The notes: generated by a model from the sequence alone, not told the origin. A stretch of DNA of 64,000 nt from Streptococcus sp. CSL10205-OR2 (GCF_025660655.1 NZ_JAOTIN010000003.1:62001-126000); one strand, 5' to 3'. Shown: positions 41,736-51,365, counted from the first letter of the stretch. Translations and numbers: made by a program.

Positions 41736-42464
41736 ATGATAATTATGGAAGATTTGACCGTATCATATGACGGAAACGATCTTGCTTTAGAACATCTTTC
41801 ATTAACGATTGATAAAACAGGCATTATTGGGATTATTGGTCCTAATGGGGCTGGCAAATCAACAATGATGAAGGCGATGTTAAATCTTGTAGAACACGGA
41901 GGGCATACCAAACTAGACGGACAAGATAGCGCGCAAGTTTTAAAGAAAATAGCTTATGTAGAACAAAAAAGTCAAATTGATTTAAGCTTCCCCATGACGG
42001 TTAAAGAGTGTGTGGGACTTGGCTTATATAAAAAAATAGGATTATTCAAATACCTTTCTAAATCAGATTGGCAAGAAGTCGCAACAGCTCTTCAACAAGT
42101 GGGATTAGAAGAATTTTCAGATAGACCAATTAATAGTCTTTCTGGAGGTCAATTCCAAAGAATGTTGATTGCAAGATGTCTCATCCAAAAAGCAGATTAT
42201 ATCTTTTTAGATGAACCATTTGTTGGTATCGACTCTGTCAGTGAGAGTATCATCGTTGATATTCTCAAGATGTTAAAAGATGAAGGAAAAACCATTTTAG
42301 TTGTTCATCATGATTTAAGTAAAGTCAATCAATATTTCGACCAATTAATTATTCTTGATAGAGAATTAATTGCCTATGGAGATGTTGATGATGTTTACAC
42401 TATGTCTAACCTAAAAGCCGCTTACGGCGAATCAATTATTGTTGAAGGTGAGGTGAAGTCATGA
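41736..42464 (+). CDS. Metal ABC transporter ATP-binding protein (Mn/Fe/Zn; MtsB/PsaB type)
   Basis: A 242-residue ATPase with Walker A GPNGAGKST, Q-loop YVEQKSQ, ABC signature LSGGQFQRMLIARCL and Walker B YIFLDEPF, then a switch His (VVHHDLSK). I start at ATG 41736 behind AAGGAG; a TTG 72 bases upstream overlaps the promoter and is not used. Powers uptake through the permease at 42461, whose start overlaps its stop by 4 bases. Manganese is the most likely substrate by similarity to Psa/Mts systems. Confidence 0.93.
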   Translation: MIIMEDLTVSYDGNDLALEHLSLTIDKTGIIGIIGPNGAGKSTMMKAMLNLVEHGGHTKLDGQDSAQVLKKIAYVEQKSQIDLSFPMTVKECVGLGLYKKIGLFKYLSKSDWQEVATALQQVGLEEFSDRPINSLSGGQFQRMLIARCLIQKADYIFLDEPFVGIDSVSESIIVDILKMLKDEGKTILVVHHDLSKVNQYFDQLIILDRELIAYGDVDDVYTMSNLKAAYGESIIVEGEVKS

Positions 42465-43297
42465 TTGAAAATTTTATTAATGGATTACAATCTTATCATT
42501 TTTTACAGAATGCTTTAGTGACAGCTATTGTTGTTGGTATTGTGTCAGGAGCGGTTGGTTGTTTTATTATTTTAAGATCCATGTCGCTCATGGGAGATGC
42601 CATCTCACATGCTGTATTACCAGGTGTTGCAATGTCCTATATTTTAGGGATTAATTTCTTTTTAGGAGCAACGATTTTCGGACTTTTAGCCTCCATTATT
42701 ATCACCTTTGTCAAGGAAAACAGTTCTCTCAAAGGCGATACGGCTATCGGGATAACATTCAGTGCTTTTTTAGCATTAGGGGTTATTCTTGTTAGTGTTG
42801 CCAAAAGTTCAACCGACCTTTTTCACATCCTTTTTGGGAATATCTTGGCAGTTCAAGATAGTGACAAATGGTTAACGATTCTGATTTCTGGTATCGTTTT
42901 ACTAGTCATCGTTGTCTTTTTCAAAGAATTACAACTAACCTCATTTGACCCAGTGTTTGCAAAATCAACTGGTGTCAATGTTCAGTTTTACCATTATCTT
43001 TTGATGATTTGTTTAACGTTAGTAGCGGTAACAGCCATGCAAAGTGTTGGAACCATCCTCATTGTTGCCATGCTGATTACACCTGCAGCGACAGCTTATT
43101 TGTATACAAATAGGCTAAAATACATGCTAATACTATCTTCTACTTTAGGAGCTAGCGCTTCAATTCTTGGTATCTTTTTAGGATATACCTTTAATATTGC
43201 CGTTGGTTCGTGTATTGTCTTGACTTCCGCAGTGATTTTCATTATTTCTTTCTTTATTTCTCCAAAACAACAAATTTTTAGAAAGAGAAGAAGTTAA
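42461..43297 (+). CDS. Metal ABC transporter permease (MtsC/PsaC type)
   Basis: A 278-residue membrane protein of the ABC-3 family with eight or nine helices. Typical segments: [38 protein letters not shown] and [19 protein letters not shown] 42461 overlaps the ATPase stop (ATGA). Its stop precedes the lipoprotein GTG by one base, so the three genes are translationally coupled. Confidence 0.94.
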   Translation: MIENFINGLQSYHFLQNALVTAIVVGIVSGAVGCFIILRSMSLMGDAISHAVLPGVAMSYILGINFFLGATIFGLLASIIITFVKENSSLKGDTAIGITFSAFLALGVILVSVAKSSTDLFHILFGNILAVQDSDKWLTILISGIVLLVIVVFFKELQLTSFDPVFAKSTGVNVQFYHYLLMICLTLVAVTAMQSVGTILIVAMLITPAATAYLYTNRLKYMLILSSTLGASASILGIFLGYTFNIAVGSCIVLTSAVIFIISFFISPKQQIFRKRRS

Positions 43298-43298
43298 C

Positions 43299-44243
43299 GT
43301 GATAAATAAAAAATTTTTAGGCTTCTTAGGAGCCTTAGTTGCAATTATACTTTTAGTAGGATGTTCAACTAGCAAAAAAGCTGATGAAGCAGCTGATACT
43401 AATGACAAAATTAGTGTTGTTGTTACAAACTCTATCTTAGCTGATATGACTAAAAACATTGCTGGAGATCTTGTAGATCTTCACAGTATTGTTCCAATTG
43501 GTCAAGATCCACATGAATATGAGCCTTTATCAGAAGATGTTCGTAAAACAACTGATGCAGATCTTATTTTTTACAATGGTATCAATCTTGAAACAGGTGG
43601 AAACGCTTGGTTCACTAAATTGATTGAAAATGCTGGTAAAAAAGAAAATGAAGATTATTTTGCAGCCAGTGATGGTGTCGAAATCATTTATCTTGAAGGA
43701 GAAAACGAAGAAGGAAAAGAAGATCCTCATGCTTGGTTAAGTCTTGAAAATGGTATCATCTACGCTAAGAACATCGGTAAACACCTTATGGAAAAAGATC
43801 CTGCTAACAAGGATACTTACCAAAAAAATCTAGATGCTTATGTTGAAAAACTAGAAACACTAGATAAAGAAGCAAAATCTGCATTTGATGCTATTCCAGA
43901 AGATCGCAAGTTGATCGTTACAAGTGAAGGTGCTTTCAAGTACTTCTCAAAAGCTTATAATGTCCCATCAGCTTACATCTGGGAAATCAACACAGAAGAA
44001 GAAGGAACACCTGAACAAATCACTACATTAGTAGATAAATTAAGATCAACAGACCTAAAAGCTCTCTTTGTTGAAAGTTCAGTAGACCGTCGTCCAATGG
44101 AAACTGTGTCTAAAGACACAAATATCCCAATCTACGCTGAAATCTTCACAGACTCTGTTGCTGAAGAAGGCGAAGATGGTGATTCATACTATGCGATGAT
44201 GGAATGGAACCTTAACAAAATTGCAGAAGGTTTAGGACAATAA
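43299..44243 (+). CDS. Metal-binding lipoprotein of the ABC importer (MtsA/PsaA/LraI type)
   Basis: A 314-residue substrate-binding protein. Signal peptide and lipobox LLVGC with Cys22 as lipid site. Metal ligands typical of PsaA can be placed: His72 (DPHEYEPL), His144 (EDPHAWLS), Glu210 (TSEGAF) and Asp285 (EIFTDS); this set fits Mn2+/Zn2+ cluster A-I proteins. GTG 43299 follows GAAGAAG. The gene order ATPase-permease-lipoprotein matches psaBCA rather than mtsABC. Also known as an adhesin-type lipoprotein family. Confidence 0.95.
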   Translation: MINKKFLGFLGALVAIILLVGCSTSKKADEAADTNDKISVVVTNSILADMTKNIAGDLVDLHSIVPIGQDPHEYEPLSEDVRKTTDADLIFYNGINLETGGNAWFTKLIENAGKKENEDYFAASDGVEIIYLEGENEEGKEDPHAWLSLENGIIYAKNIGKHLMEKDPANKDTYQKNLDAYVEKLETLDKEAKSAFDAIPEDRKLIVTSEGAFKYFSKAYNVPSAYIWEINTEEEGTPEQITTLVDKLRSTDLKALFVESSVDRRPMETVSKDTNIPIYAEIFTDSVAEEGEDGDSYYAMMEWNLNKIAEGLGQ

Positions 44244-44293
44244 GAAATAAAAAATAAAGAAAATAAAGGTTAATACATAATTACAATACCTTT

Positions 44294-44326
44294 AAAAAGC
44301 GCTAGCCATTGCTAACGCTTTTTTTA
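44294..44326 (+). terminator. Terminator of the metal importer operon (also faces the cyclophilin gene)
   Basis: AAAGCG.TAGC and GCTA.CGCTTT form a stem with one mismatch and CATT loop, followed by seven T. Confidence 0.85.
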
Positions 44327-44337
44327 GTGTCTTCCAT

Positions 44338-45087
44338 TTATTTAAAAGTATAGTCTTTTGTGATTTCAATGGTTTTAATCACGATGTCCTCATGAGGTTT
44401 ATCCTTATCATCCGTCGGAACAGAAGCGATGCTATCTACCACATCCATTCCTTCAATCACCTGACCAAAAACAGTGTATTGAAAATCTAGACTCGGATTG
44501 CCACCATTTGAGTAGGCTTGAATGATTTTTTTCGGGAAATACCTTGGGTCCAGTTTTGATGTTTGGTCAAAAGTGTTTTGGTTGATAAAAAATTGACTGC
44601 CGTTAGTGTCAGGTCCAGCGTTAGCCATAGCAAGGGCACCACGAATATTATAGAGATAATCAGATGGCTCATTAACAAAGCCATTGCCTGCGTCAATACT
44701 ATCATCCTTACCTTGCCAAATAGACTCCCCACCAGTACCATCTCCTTTAGGGTCACCTGTTTGAATCATGAAATTATCAATCACTCGGTGAAAGATAACG
44801 CCATCATAATAACCTTCTTTAGCATGTGTTAAAAAGTTTTCAACGGCTAAAGGCGCAAGTTCTGGAAAGAGTTTAATCGTGATGTCACCTTTAGAAGTGA
44901 CAATCTTAACAGCAGCTTCATTGTCAGCAATCGTTGTTGATAGCTGAGGGAAGTCGGCCTTGTTGAGTTTTTCAAGTCTTTCTGTAGCTGGATCCTTTTG
45001 TGTTGTTTCTTGGGTGTCTTTTGCTTCACTACTGCAACCAGTTAAAAAAAGTAGCAAACCAAGGGCCAAAAGAATAATTTTTTTCAT
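44338..45087 (-). CDS. Cyclophilin-type peptidyl-prolyl isomerase lipoprotein
   Basis: A 249-residue extracellular lipoprotein: signal peptide with lipobox LFLTGC (Cys18), a short charged linker, and a cyclophilin domain from ~residue 62 ([54 protein letters not shown]). FHRV, QTGD and the GSQFFI substrate pocket are present. Assists folding of secreted proteins (SlrA-like). ATG 45087 has AAGGAGTTCCT on the minus strand. Adjacent to the metal importer in S. pyogenes as well. Confidence 0.93.
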   Translation of the reverse strand: MKKIILLALGLLLFLTGCSSEAKDTQETTQKDPATERLEKLNKADFPQLSTTIADNEAAVKIVTSKGDITIKLFPELAPLAVENFLTHAKEGYYDGVIFHRVIDNFMIQTGDPKGDGTGGESIWQGKDDSIDAGNGFVNEPSDYLYNIRGALAMANAGPDTNGSQFFINQNTFDQTSKLDPRYFPKKIIQAYSNGGNPSLDFQYTVFGQVIEGMDVVDSIASVPTDDKDKPHEDIVIKTIEITKDYTFK

Positions 45088-45159
45088 AGGAACTCCTTCA
45101 AATGATAATCTTTTTTTATTTTACCATATTTATCTGATATTACCTAAAACTTAAAAACA

Positions 45160-45168
45160 TGTTATAAT
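45160..45168 (+). promoter_or_regulatory. Extended -10 promoter of ftsK, placed for a leaderless transcript
   Basis: TGtTATAAT ends 6 bases before the ATG at 45175, so the transcription start should fall on or next to the start codon. No ribosome-binding purine run lies between. Confidence 0.65.
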
Positions 45169-45174
45169 AAAAGT

Positions 45175-47508
45175 ATGGCTAAATCGAAGAATTCTGGAAA
45201 AACAAGAACAAAAAAACGTTACGTAACAAAGGCAGAAAAGGAAAAACAAGCGGCAACCAAACGCTTAGTATTAGCGCTTGGGATGACGATAGTTCTCTTT
45301 TTTGCGATTTTTAAATTGGGACCATTTGGGACGACTATTTACAATGTCATCCGTTTTTTATTTGGTAGCCTAGCTTATCTCGTTATTTTTTCATATCTTA
45401 TTTATTTGTATGCTTTCAAATGGATTAGAAAAAGAGATGGTCTTTTAGGTGGCTTTATCATGGCACTCATGGGGCTTCTTTTGGAATGGCATGCTTATTT
45501 CTTTTCACTGCCAATAATGAGAGACAAGGAGATTTTTGCTGGGACAATGAAAGTCATCGTTAATGATTTGATGGCTTTTCAGGTCAAATCTTTCACTGGT
45601 GGTGGCATGATTGGTGCCCTTTTATACAAACCCATTTCCTTTTTATTTTCAAACATTGGTAGTTTCTTCATCGGTGGCCTTTTTATCTTATTAGGATTAT
45701 TTTTAATGACGCCGTGGAATATTAGAGACATTACTGAATTTGTAAAAGACACGTCTCAAAAAATAAAAGCAAGAAATGAACGAAAAAGACAAGAACGCTT
45801 CCTCAAACAAGAAGAAAAAAAACGCCTTGAAGAAGAAAAAGCTTTGGCACAAATTGAAGTGGCTGAAGAAGATTTAGAGGACTCTGATTTTTCTCAAGAA
45901 GAAGTAAGACCACCTAGTTATGATAACGTTTTGGAGACCAAAAGTTATCGTGAACCAGAAATTGTTGGTTATGTGGCTGATGAGGAAGAAGAAATCACCT
46001 ATGATTTAGATGATGATCTAGCAGATAAGCCTTCTTTTGAAGATGATGAGACGCCAATTGATGTTGATTTTACACCGAAAAAAACGCTTCATTATCAGTT
46101 ACCAACCATAGATCTATTTGATATCGACAAACCGAAAAACCAAACACGCGAGAAAAAACTGGTGCGTGATAATATCAAAGTACTAGAAGCAACATTTGCC
46201 AGCTTTGGCATTAAAGTGGTTGTTGAAAGAGCAGAGATAGGCCCTTCTGTGACAAAATATGAGGTTAAACCTGCCATTGGTGTTCGTGTCAACCGCATTT
46301 CTAACTTGGCTGATGACTTGGCCCTTGCCCTAGCAGCAAAAGACGTTCGTATTGAGGCACCAATTCCAGGGAAGTCCTTGGTCGGCATTGAGGTGCCAAA
46401 CTCAGAAGTGGCAACAGTTTCTTTTAGAGAGTTGTGGGAGCAGTCAAAAACAGACCCAGAAAAACTGCTTGAAGTGCCACTTGGAAAAGCTGTTAATGGC
46501 ACTAGCCGTTCCTTTAACCTGGCAAGAATGCCTCATCTTCTCGTTGCCGGCTCAACTGGTTCTGGGAAGTCTGTTGCGATTAATGGCATTATCGCAAGTA
46601 TCTTGATGAAAGCCAGACCAGATCAGGTAAAAATGATGATGATTGACCCAAAGATGGTTGAATTATCCGTTTACAATGATATTCCTCATCTTTTGATTCC
46701 TGTGGTGACCAATCCTCGAAAAGCCAGTAAGGCGCTTCAAAAAGTAGTGGATGAGATGGAAAACCGTTACGAGCTCTTTAGCCGAATCGGTGTCAGAAAC
46801 ATTGCTGGTTATAATGCAAAAGTAGCAGAATATAATCTCACATCAGAAGTTAAACAAATCCCACTCCCACTTCTTGTTGTCATCGTTGACGAATTGGCAG
46901 ACTTAATGATGGTAGCTAGTAAAGAAGTTGAAGATGCCATTATTCGCTTGGGGCAAAAAGCTAGAGCGGCTGGTATCCACATGATTCTTGCCACACAGCG
47001 CCCAAGTGTTGATGTTATTAGTGGTTTGATTAAAGCCAATGTGCCAAGTCGAATTGCCTTTGCGGTATCAAGTGGGACAGATAGCCGTACGATTTTAGAC
47101 GAAAATGGCGCAGAAAAACTCCTTGGTCGAGGCGATATGCTTTTTAAACCAATTGATGAAAATCACCCTGTTCGCTTGCAAGGCTCATTTATCTCTGATG
47201 ATGAGGTGGAACGAATTGTTGACTTTATCAAAAAACAAGCTGACGCGGACTATGACGATAGCTTTGATCCAGGCGAAGTATCAGAAAATGATGCCTCAAG
47301 TGATGGCTCCTCTGGTGAGGGGGATCCTCTATTTGAAGAAGCTAAAGCATTGATTATCGAATCACAAAAAGCCAGTGCCTCCATGCTACAAAGACGCCTT
47401 TCTGTTGGCTTTAACCGAGCAACACGATTGATGGAAGAACTAGAAGAAGCAGGCGTCATCGGCCCAGCCGAAGGCACCAAACCACGAAAAGTGTTACAAA
47501 GTAAATAA
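45175..47508 (+). CDS. ftsK: DNA translocase FtsK/SpoIIIE
   Basis: Pumps chromosome ends through the division septum. A 777-residue protein: basic N-terminus, four or five membrane helices (residues ~30-185), an acidic linker (~210-310), and the motor domain with Walker [11 protein letters not shown] (~458-467), Walker [13 protein letters not shown] and the DNA-reading gamma winged helix at the C-terminus ([36 protein letters not shown]). The start [22 protein letters not shown] fits homologues, though no Shine-Dalgarno sequence precedes it. Confidence 0.96.
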   Translation: MAKSKNSGKTRTKKRYVTKAEKEKQAATKRLVLALGMTIVLFFAIFKLGPFGTTIYNVIRFLFGSLAYLVIFSYLIYLYAFKWIRKRDGLLGGFIMALMGLLLEWHAYFFSLPIMRDKEIFAGTMKVIVNDLMAFQVKSFTGGGMIGALLYKPISFLFSNIGSFFIGGLFILLGLFLMTPWNIRDITEFVKDTSQKIKARNERKRQERFLKQEEKKRLEEEKALAQIEVAEEDLEDSDFSQEEVRPPSYDNVLETKSYREPEIVGYVADEEEEITYDLDDDLADKPSFEDDETPIDVDFTPKKTLHYQLPTIDLFDIDKPKNQTREKKLVRDNIKVLEATFASFGIKVVVERAEIGPSVTKYEVKPAIGVRVNRISNLADDLALALAAKDVRIEAPIPGKSLVGIEVPNSEVATVSFRELWEQSKTDPEKLLEVPLGKAVNGTSRSFNLARMPHLLVAGSTGSGKSVAINGIIASILMKARPDQVKMMMIDPKMVELSVYNDIPHLLIPVVTNPRKASKALQKVVDEMENRYELFSRIGVRNIAGYNAKVAEYNLTSEVKQIPLPLLVVIVDELADLMMVASKEVEDAIIRLGQKARAAGIHMILATQRPSVDVISGLIKANVPSRIAFAVSSGTDSRTILDENGAEKLLGRGDMLFKPIDENHPVRLQGSFISDDEVERIVDFIKKQADADYDDSFDPGEVSENDASSDGSSGEGDPLFEEAKALIIESQKASASMLQRRLSVGFNRATRLMEELEEAGVIGPAEGTKPRKVLQSK

Positions 47509-47510
47509 AA

Positions 47511-47541
47511 GGGTGGGATGACAATTTGTCCCTCTCTTTTT
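47511..47541 (+). terminator. Weak terminator-like hairpin after ftsK
   Basis: GGGTGGGA can pair with TCCCTCTC across ~10 bases, followed by TTTTT. It also lies just before the ribosome site of the next gene, so partial read-through is plausible. Confidence 0.5.
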
Positions 47542-47572
47542 AAAAAGTTTGAAGAAAGAAGAGAGGAAAATA

Positions 47573-48331
47573 ATGGCAAGCAAACATGAAAATTATGAAG
47601 TACTGAACTTGATTGGTTATGGTTTGGCTAAGTTTAATATGACATTTGTTCGAGAGTTTGGTTTTAGCACAAAGACTGCTTTTTATCGCTATTTTGTTGA
47701 TTTAAAATTAGTAGCGACAAGTGGCGTTATCAAGAATCGCATGGATTTATTTGACCCATACTTTGATAATGGTAGACGTGGTTGGTGGCAAAAAGCAGAT
47801 ATTTACCGCCATCGAAAAGATTTAATTGATAGTCTATTTGGTCAAGCAAATGCTAAAGAATTTGCTGATATTGTAAAAATTTATCTCAAAGAAAATTATC
47901 AAATCACTAACTTGGCTGTTATTGAAAAACCTATCATCTCATCACGCTTTAAAAGGTTGCAAGAAACAGGGCTTGAAGCAGAACTTTATTTCATGAGTCA
48001 TTATCAAGAGCAAAGTCTTTTCAGAAAAGGCATCTTAGAAGATGCTAGGTTATATGGTGATGGTTATGATTTTCAAATTAGTGTTGGTGATAATCATTAT
48101 TTGTCTGAGGTAAAAGGTATTAGAGCAAAGCATGGTACTTTTAGAATGACAGAAAAAGAATTTGAAAAAGCAAAACAATATAGAAAAAATTATGTTATTT
48201 CCTTAGTAACCAATCTAGATGAATCACCCAAAATACTCTTAATTGATGACCCGACTCATCATTTAAAATTTAAAAAACAGACTAAAGAAACGAAATCTAT
48301 CGTTGAATATCACCTTGTTGACAAAATATAA
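47573..48331 (+). CDS. DUF3883 domain protein, predicted nuclease-fold
   Basis: A 252-residue protein that I do not recognise by name. The C-terminal half matches the DUF3883 (NOV-type) pattern: GLEAELYF at 133-140, then YGDGYDFQIS (Asp166) and HYLSEVKGIRAKHGTFRMTEKEFEKAK with Glu179-Val-Lys181. The spaced E...D...ExK set resembles PD-(D/E)xK nuclease cores. The N-terminal half is helical and aromatic-rich without known motifs. ATG 47573 follows GAGAGGAAAATA; the start at 47549 is behind it. DUF3883 is often fused to defence helicases, but here it is alone among housekeeping genes. Confidence 0.72.
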   Translation: MASKHENYEVLNLIGYGLAKFNMTFVREFGFSTKTAFYRYFVDLKLVATSGVIKNRMDLFDPYFDNGRRGWWQKADIYRHRKDLIDSLFGQANAKEFADIVKIYLKENYQITNLAVIEKPIISSRFKRLQETGLEAELYFMSHYQEQSLFRKGILEDARLYGDGYDFQISVGDNHYLSEVKGIRAKHGTFRMTEKEFEKAKQYRKNYVISLVTNLDESPKILLIDDPTHHLKFKKQTKETKSIVEYHLVDKI

Positions 48332-48342
48332 TCTCAAAAATT

Positions 48343-48374
48343 AATCCCTTTCATTCTAAATGATAGGGGTTTTC
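48343..48374 (+). terminator. Terminator after the DUF3883 gene
   Basis: AATCCCTTTCAT pairs with ATGATAGGGGTT (one mismatch, one wobble), then TTT. Confidence 0.75.
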
Positions 48375-48475
48375 TGATGCCATTTATTTATCTTTCCAAA
48401 GCTTAACAAGCCTCAAAAAATCACATTTCTCTTTGACATGTTATAATAGTTTTATCAAAGACAAAGGAGATTGCT

Positions 48476-49438
48476 ATGGCTAAGGTAAAGTATGGTGTCG
48501 TATCAACTGCTCAGGTGGCGCCTCGTTTTATTGAGGGAGTCCGTCTTGCTGGTAATGGCGAGGTGGTGGCAGTGTCTAGTCGCTCGCTAGAGTCAGCCCA
48601 GGCTTTTGCTAGTAAACATGATATTTCTAAAGCTTATGGAAGTCTTGATGAGATGTTAAAAGACCCTGATATTGATGTCATTTATGTTGCGAATGTCAAT
48701 CAAGCCCACTATCTCACAGCTAAAAAAGCGCTCCTTTCAGGTAAGCATGTGCTCGTTGAAAAACCCTTCACACTGACTTATGCTCAAGCCGTTGAATTGT
48801 TTGATTTAGCGCAATCCAACAACCTTTTCTTGATGGAGGCCCAAAAATCAGTGTTTATCCCTATGACACAAGCCATTAAGGAAGTGGTTGCTTCTGGGAA
48901 ATTGGGTCAAATTGTTTCAGTGTCGTCAACCACAGCCTATGATAATATTGACCATGTCACTTGGTTTAGAGATTTAGCTCTTGGAGGTGGGACAGTGCAT
49001 TTTATGGCACCCTATGCCTTATCTTACTTACAATATATTTTTGATGCGACCATTACTTCATACAGTGGTGTAGCTACTTTTCCTGATGGTCAAAGTGATA
49101 GTCAATCAAAAATCCTGCTAAAATTATCTAATGATATTTTGGTGAATGTCTATCTCACCACATATGTTAAATTACCACATGAGATGGTGATTGTAGGTAC
49201 CAAGGGGCGTCTTGAAATTCCACATTTTTGGAAGGCAACACACGCTAGGTTGATTGGAGAAGACGGCAGTCACGACATCATCGAGGCTCCCATGCAAAGT
49301 GATTTTGAAGCAGAAGCCTACCATGTCAGTCAGATGATTTTAGAAAATCAAAAAACAAGCCCAATCATGACTAAGGATTTGACCTTATCTGGCATTAAAA
49401 TCATTGAAGAACTATATCGTTCTTGGGGAAAATCATAG
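48476..49438 (+). CDS. Gfo/Idh/MocA family NAD(P)-dependent oxidoreductase
   Basis: A 320-residue dehydrogenase: N-terminal nucleotide-binding domain ([20 protein letters not shown], with the [11 protein letters not shown] hallmark near residue 98) and a C-terminal alpha/beta substrate domain ([15 protein letters not shown]). Family members oxidise sugars, inositols or dihydrodiols; the substrate is unknown here. The Gly-rich loop is degenerate (STAQVA), as in several streptococcal members. AAAGGAGATTGCT precedes ATG 48476. TGTTATAAT upstream at ~48438-48448 looks like an extended -10. Confidence 0.9.
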   Translation: MAKVKYGVVSTAQVAPRFIEGVRLAGNGEVVAVSSRSLESAQAFASKHDISKAYGSLDEMLKDPDIDVIYVANVNQAHYLTAKKALLSGKHVLVEKPFTLTYAQAVELFDLAQSNNLFLMEAQKSVFIPMTQAIKEVVASGKLGQIVSVSSTTAYDNIDHVTWFRDLALGGGTVHFMAPYALSYLQYIFDATITSYSGVATFPDGQSDSQSKILLKLSNDILVNVYLTTYVKLPHEMVIVGTKGRLEIPHFWKATHARLIGEDGSHDIIEAPMQSDFEAEAYHVSQMILENQKTSPIMTKDLTLSGIKIIEELYRSWGKS

Positions 49439-49470
49439 AAGCTAAAAAATTTTTCTATTATAGAACAACA

Positions 49471-49514
49471 AAAAAGCGTCTCATCTCTGATAAACTAGAG
49501 ATAGGCGCTTTTAA
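49471..49514. terminator. Bidirectional terminator between the oxidoreductase and DUF3397 genes
   Basis: AAAAAGCG..ATCTCT pairs with AGAGAT..CGCTTTT around a GATAAACT loop; A-run left and T-run right serve both convergent genes. Confidence 0.88.
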
Positions 49515-49524
49515 ACGATCTGTC

Positions 49525-49872
49525 TTATAGAAAAATAGCGACAACAGTGGCAATATAGAATAAAAAGGTTAAAATAAACCCTGCTCGCCAAAAGAATTTA
49601 AAGAAACGACGGTAATGGAATTCTTTTTTAGAACGTAGTAACCAAATCGTTAATCCGATAGCAAGGAGTGACATCACAATCAGATAGTAAAAAATAAAAC
49701 TATGTGTAAAAAAATTCTTAGACACCAGATAAATTTCGCCGACAAAAAGCGGAAGTGATAGGTCTGCTAAGTTAATCTTATATTTACTAAGTCCTAATAA
49801 TTTCACCATAATAAATGAAAATAGGGGAGTTATAAAAACAAATAAAATTGCCATCATTTTGTACATCATCAT
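49525..49872 (-). CDS. DUF3397 family membrane protein
   Basis: A 115-residue protein with four helices and a basic loop (RSKKEFHYRRFFKFFWR), typical of the DUF3397 family located upstream of rplK in streptococci. Several ATG codons lie at the start (MMMYKMM); the first at 49872 is given, and a later one is possible. The product is unknown in function. Confidence 0.82.
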   Translation of the reverse strand: MMMYKMMAILFVFITPLFSFIMVKLLGLSKYKINLADLSLPLFVGEIYLVSKNFFTHSFIFYYLIVMSLLAIGLTIWLLRSKKEFHYRRFFKFFWRAGFILTFLFYIATVVAIFL

Positions 49873-50010
49873 GGTTCTATTTTAACGTTAATTGTTCTAA
49901 TTGTAAATGACCAATCCTAAAATAATCATATGAAAAAGAACAGAGCAAGAATCAATTTAACTTAGTCTATATCTTTCTGATTTTAATGATAAAAAAATAA
50001 GAAAAATAGC

Positions 50011-50038
50011 TTGCAATTTACTGATTTTAAGGTATAAT
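50011..50038 (+). promoter_or_regulatory. Promoter of rplK-rplA
   Basis: TTGCAA, 16-base spacer, TATAAT. Start expected near 50045, directly before a perfect stem-loop. Confidence 0.75.
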
Positions 50039-50045
50039 AGTAAGG

Positions 50046-50062
50046 TATGCTATATTAGCATA
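50046..50062 (+). promoter_or_regulatory. Stem-loop at the 5' end of the rplK mRNA
   Basis: TATGCTA TAT TAGCATA: perfect 7-bp stem with 3-base loop beginning at the expected transcription start. Confidence 0.6.
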
Positions 50063-50064
50063 AC

Positions 50065-50102
50065 TGTGGGAGGTAAAAATCTTAATTACCGAAAGAACCA
50101 CA
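50065..50102 (+). promoter_or_regulatory. Candidate L1-binding leader element, copy 1 (rplK leader)
   Basis: Fold: outer stem TGTGG/CCACA, 5' bulge GA, inner stem GGTAA/TTACC with 9-base loop, 3' bulge GAAAGAA. The same architecture recurs at 50592-50619. It ends just before the AGGAGG of rplK. L1 is known to repress the rplK-rplA operon in other bacteria by binding a two-helix mRNA site. Confidence 0.6.
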
Positions 50103-50118
50103 ACAGGAGGATTTTAAA

Positions 50119-50544
50119 ATGGCGAAAAAAGTCGAAAAAATTGTCAAACTTCAAATTCCTGCTGGTAAAGCTACACCAGCGCCACCAGTTGGACCAGCAC
50201 TTGGTCAAGCAGGAATTAACATTATGGGATTCACAAAAGAGTTTAACGCTCGTACAGCTGATCAAGCTGGTATGATTATACCAGTTGTTATCTCAGTATA
50301 TGAGGATAAATCATTTGATTTCATTACCAAAACACCACCAGCTGCTGTTCTTTTGAAAAAAGCTGCAGGTGTTGAAAAAGGTTCTGGAACACCTAACAAA
50401 ACAAAAGTGGCAACAGTTACTCGTGCACAAGTACAAGAAATTGCTGAAACTAAAATGCCAGATTTGAACGCTGCAAACATTGAGTCTGCAATGCGTATGA
50501 TTGAAGGTACTGCTCGTTCTATGGGATTCAACGTTACTGATTAA
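50119..50544 (+). CDS. rplK: 50S ribosomal protein L11
   Basis: A 141-residue L11: N-terminal [35 protein letters not shown] and C-terminal rRNA-binding domain ([20 protein letters not shown]). It forms the GTPase-associated centre with 23S rRNA. AGGAGG precedes ATG 50119. First gene of the rplK-rplA operon. Confidence 0.98.
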   Translation: MAKKVEKIVKLQIPAGKATPAPPVGPALGQAGINIMGFTKEFNARTADQAGMIIPVVISVYEDKSFDFITKTPPAAVLLKKAAGVEKGSGTPNKTKVATVTRAQVQEIAETKMPDLNAANIESAMRMIEGTARSMGFNVTD

Positions 50545-50591
50545 TCGTAACCCCATTACCCGCAAGACTTCATCATAATTGGATGAGTGAC

Positions 50592-50619
50592 GTGGGAGAT
50601 TTTAAATCGATAATACCAC
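50592..50619 (+). promoter_or_regulatory. Candidate L1-binding element, copy 2 (between rplK and rplA)
   Basis: Fold: GTGG/CCAC outer stem, 5' bulge GA, inner stem GATT/AATC, 3' bulge GATAATA (7 bases, as in copy 1). It lies before the AAGGAG of rplA. The inner stems differ in sequence yet pair, which supports RNA structure. Confidence 0.6.
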
Positions 50620-50639
50620 ATTACAAGGAGAATTTTAAA

Positions 50640-51329
50640 ATGGCTAAAAAAAGCAAACAATTACGTGCTGCTCTTGAAAAAATTGACAGCACAAAAGCCT
50701 ACAGCGTTGAAGAAGCTGTAGCACTTGCAAAAGAAACTAACTTCGCAAAATTTGACGCTTCAGTTGAAGTGGCTTATAACCTTAACATTGATGTTAAAAA
50801 AGCTGACCAACAAATCCGTGGGGCTATGGTTTTACCTAACGGAACTGGTAAAACATCTCGCGTGCTTGTTTTTGCGCGTGGACCAAAAGCTGAAGAAGCA
50901 AAAGCTGCTGGTGCAGATTTTGTCGGTGAAGACGACCTTGTGGCAAAAATCCAAGGTGGTTGGTTAGAGTTTGATGTTGTTATTGCAACACCAGACATGA
51001 TGGCAGTTGTTGGACGTCTAGGACGTGTTCTTGGACCTCGTAACCTTATGCCAAACCCTAAAACAGGTACTGTAACAATGGATGTTGCTAAAGCTGTTGA
51101 AGAGTCTAAAGGTGGAAAAATCACTTACCGTGCTGATAAAGCAGGTAACGTTCAAGCACTTATCGGTAAAGTGTCATTTGATTCAGAAAAATTAGTTGAA
51201 AACTTTAAAGCTTTCCACGACACAATTCTTAAAGCTAAACCAGCAACTTCTAAAGGAACTTATATTGCAAATCTTTCAATCACAACAACTCAAGGTGTTG
51301 GTATCAAAGTTGATACAAGTTCACTTTAA
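50640..51329 (+). CDS. rplA: 50S ribosomal protein L1
   Basis: A 229-residue L1 protein of the ribosomal stalk that releases deacylated tRNA and represses its own operon. Starts [22 protein letters not shown]; includes the signature [22 protein letters not shown] 50640 follows CAAGGAGAATTTTAAA; an upstream in-frame GTG at 50583 would translate through the candidate regulatory element and is rejected. Confidence 0.98.
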   Translation: MAKKSKQLRAALEKIDSTKAYSVEEAVALAKETNFAKFDASVEVAYNLNIDVKKADQQIRGAMVLPNGTGKTSRVLVFARGPKAEEAKAAGADFVGEDDLVAKIQGGWLEFDVVIATPDMMAVVGRLGRVLGPRNLMPNPKTGTVTMDVAKAVEESKGGKITYRADKAGNVQALIGKVSFDSEKLVENFKAFHDTILKAKPATSKGTYIANLSITTTQGVGIKVDTSSL

Positions 51330-51334
51330 TCTTA

Positions 51335-51365
51335 AAAACACTTGCTTTTGGCAAGTGTTTTTTTA
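51335..51365 (+). terminator. Terminator of rplK-rplA
   Basis: AAACACTTGC / GCAAGTGTTT stem with a 5-base loop and T-run. Confidence 0.93.

Noticed and set aside
46095..46502. 135-codon frame on the minus strand within ftsK
   Set aside because: Fully inside the confident ftsK gene, with no ribosome site and no recognisable motifs.
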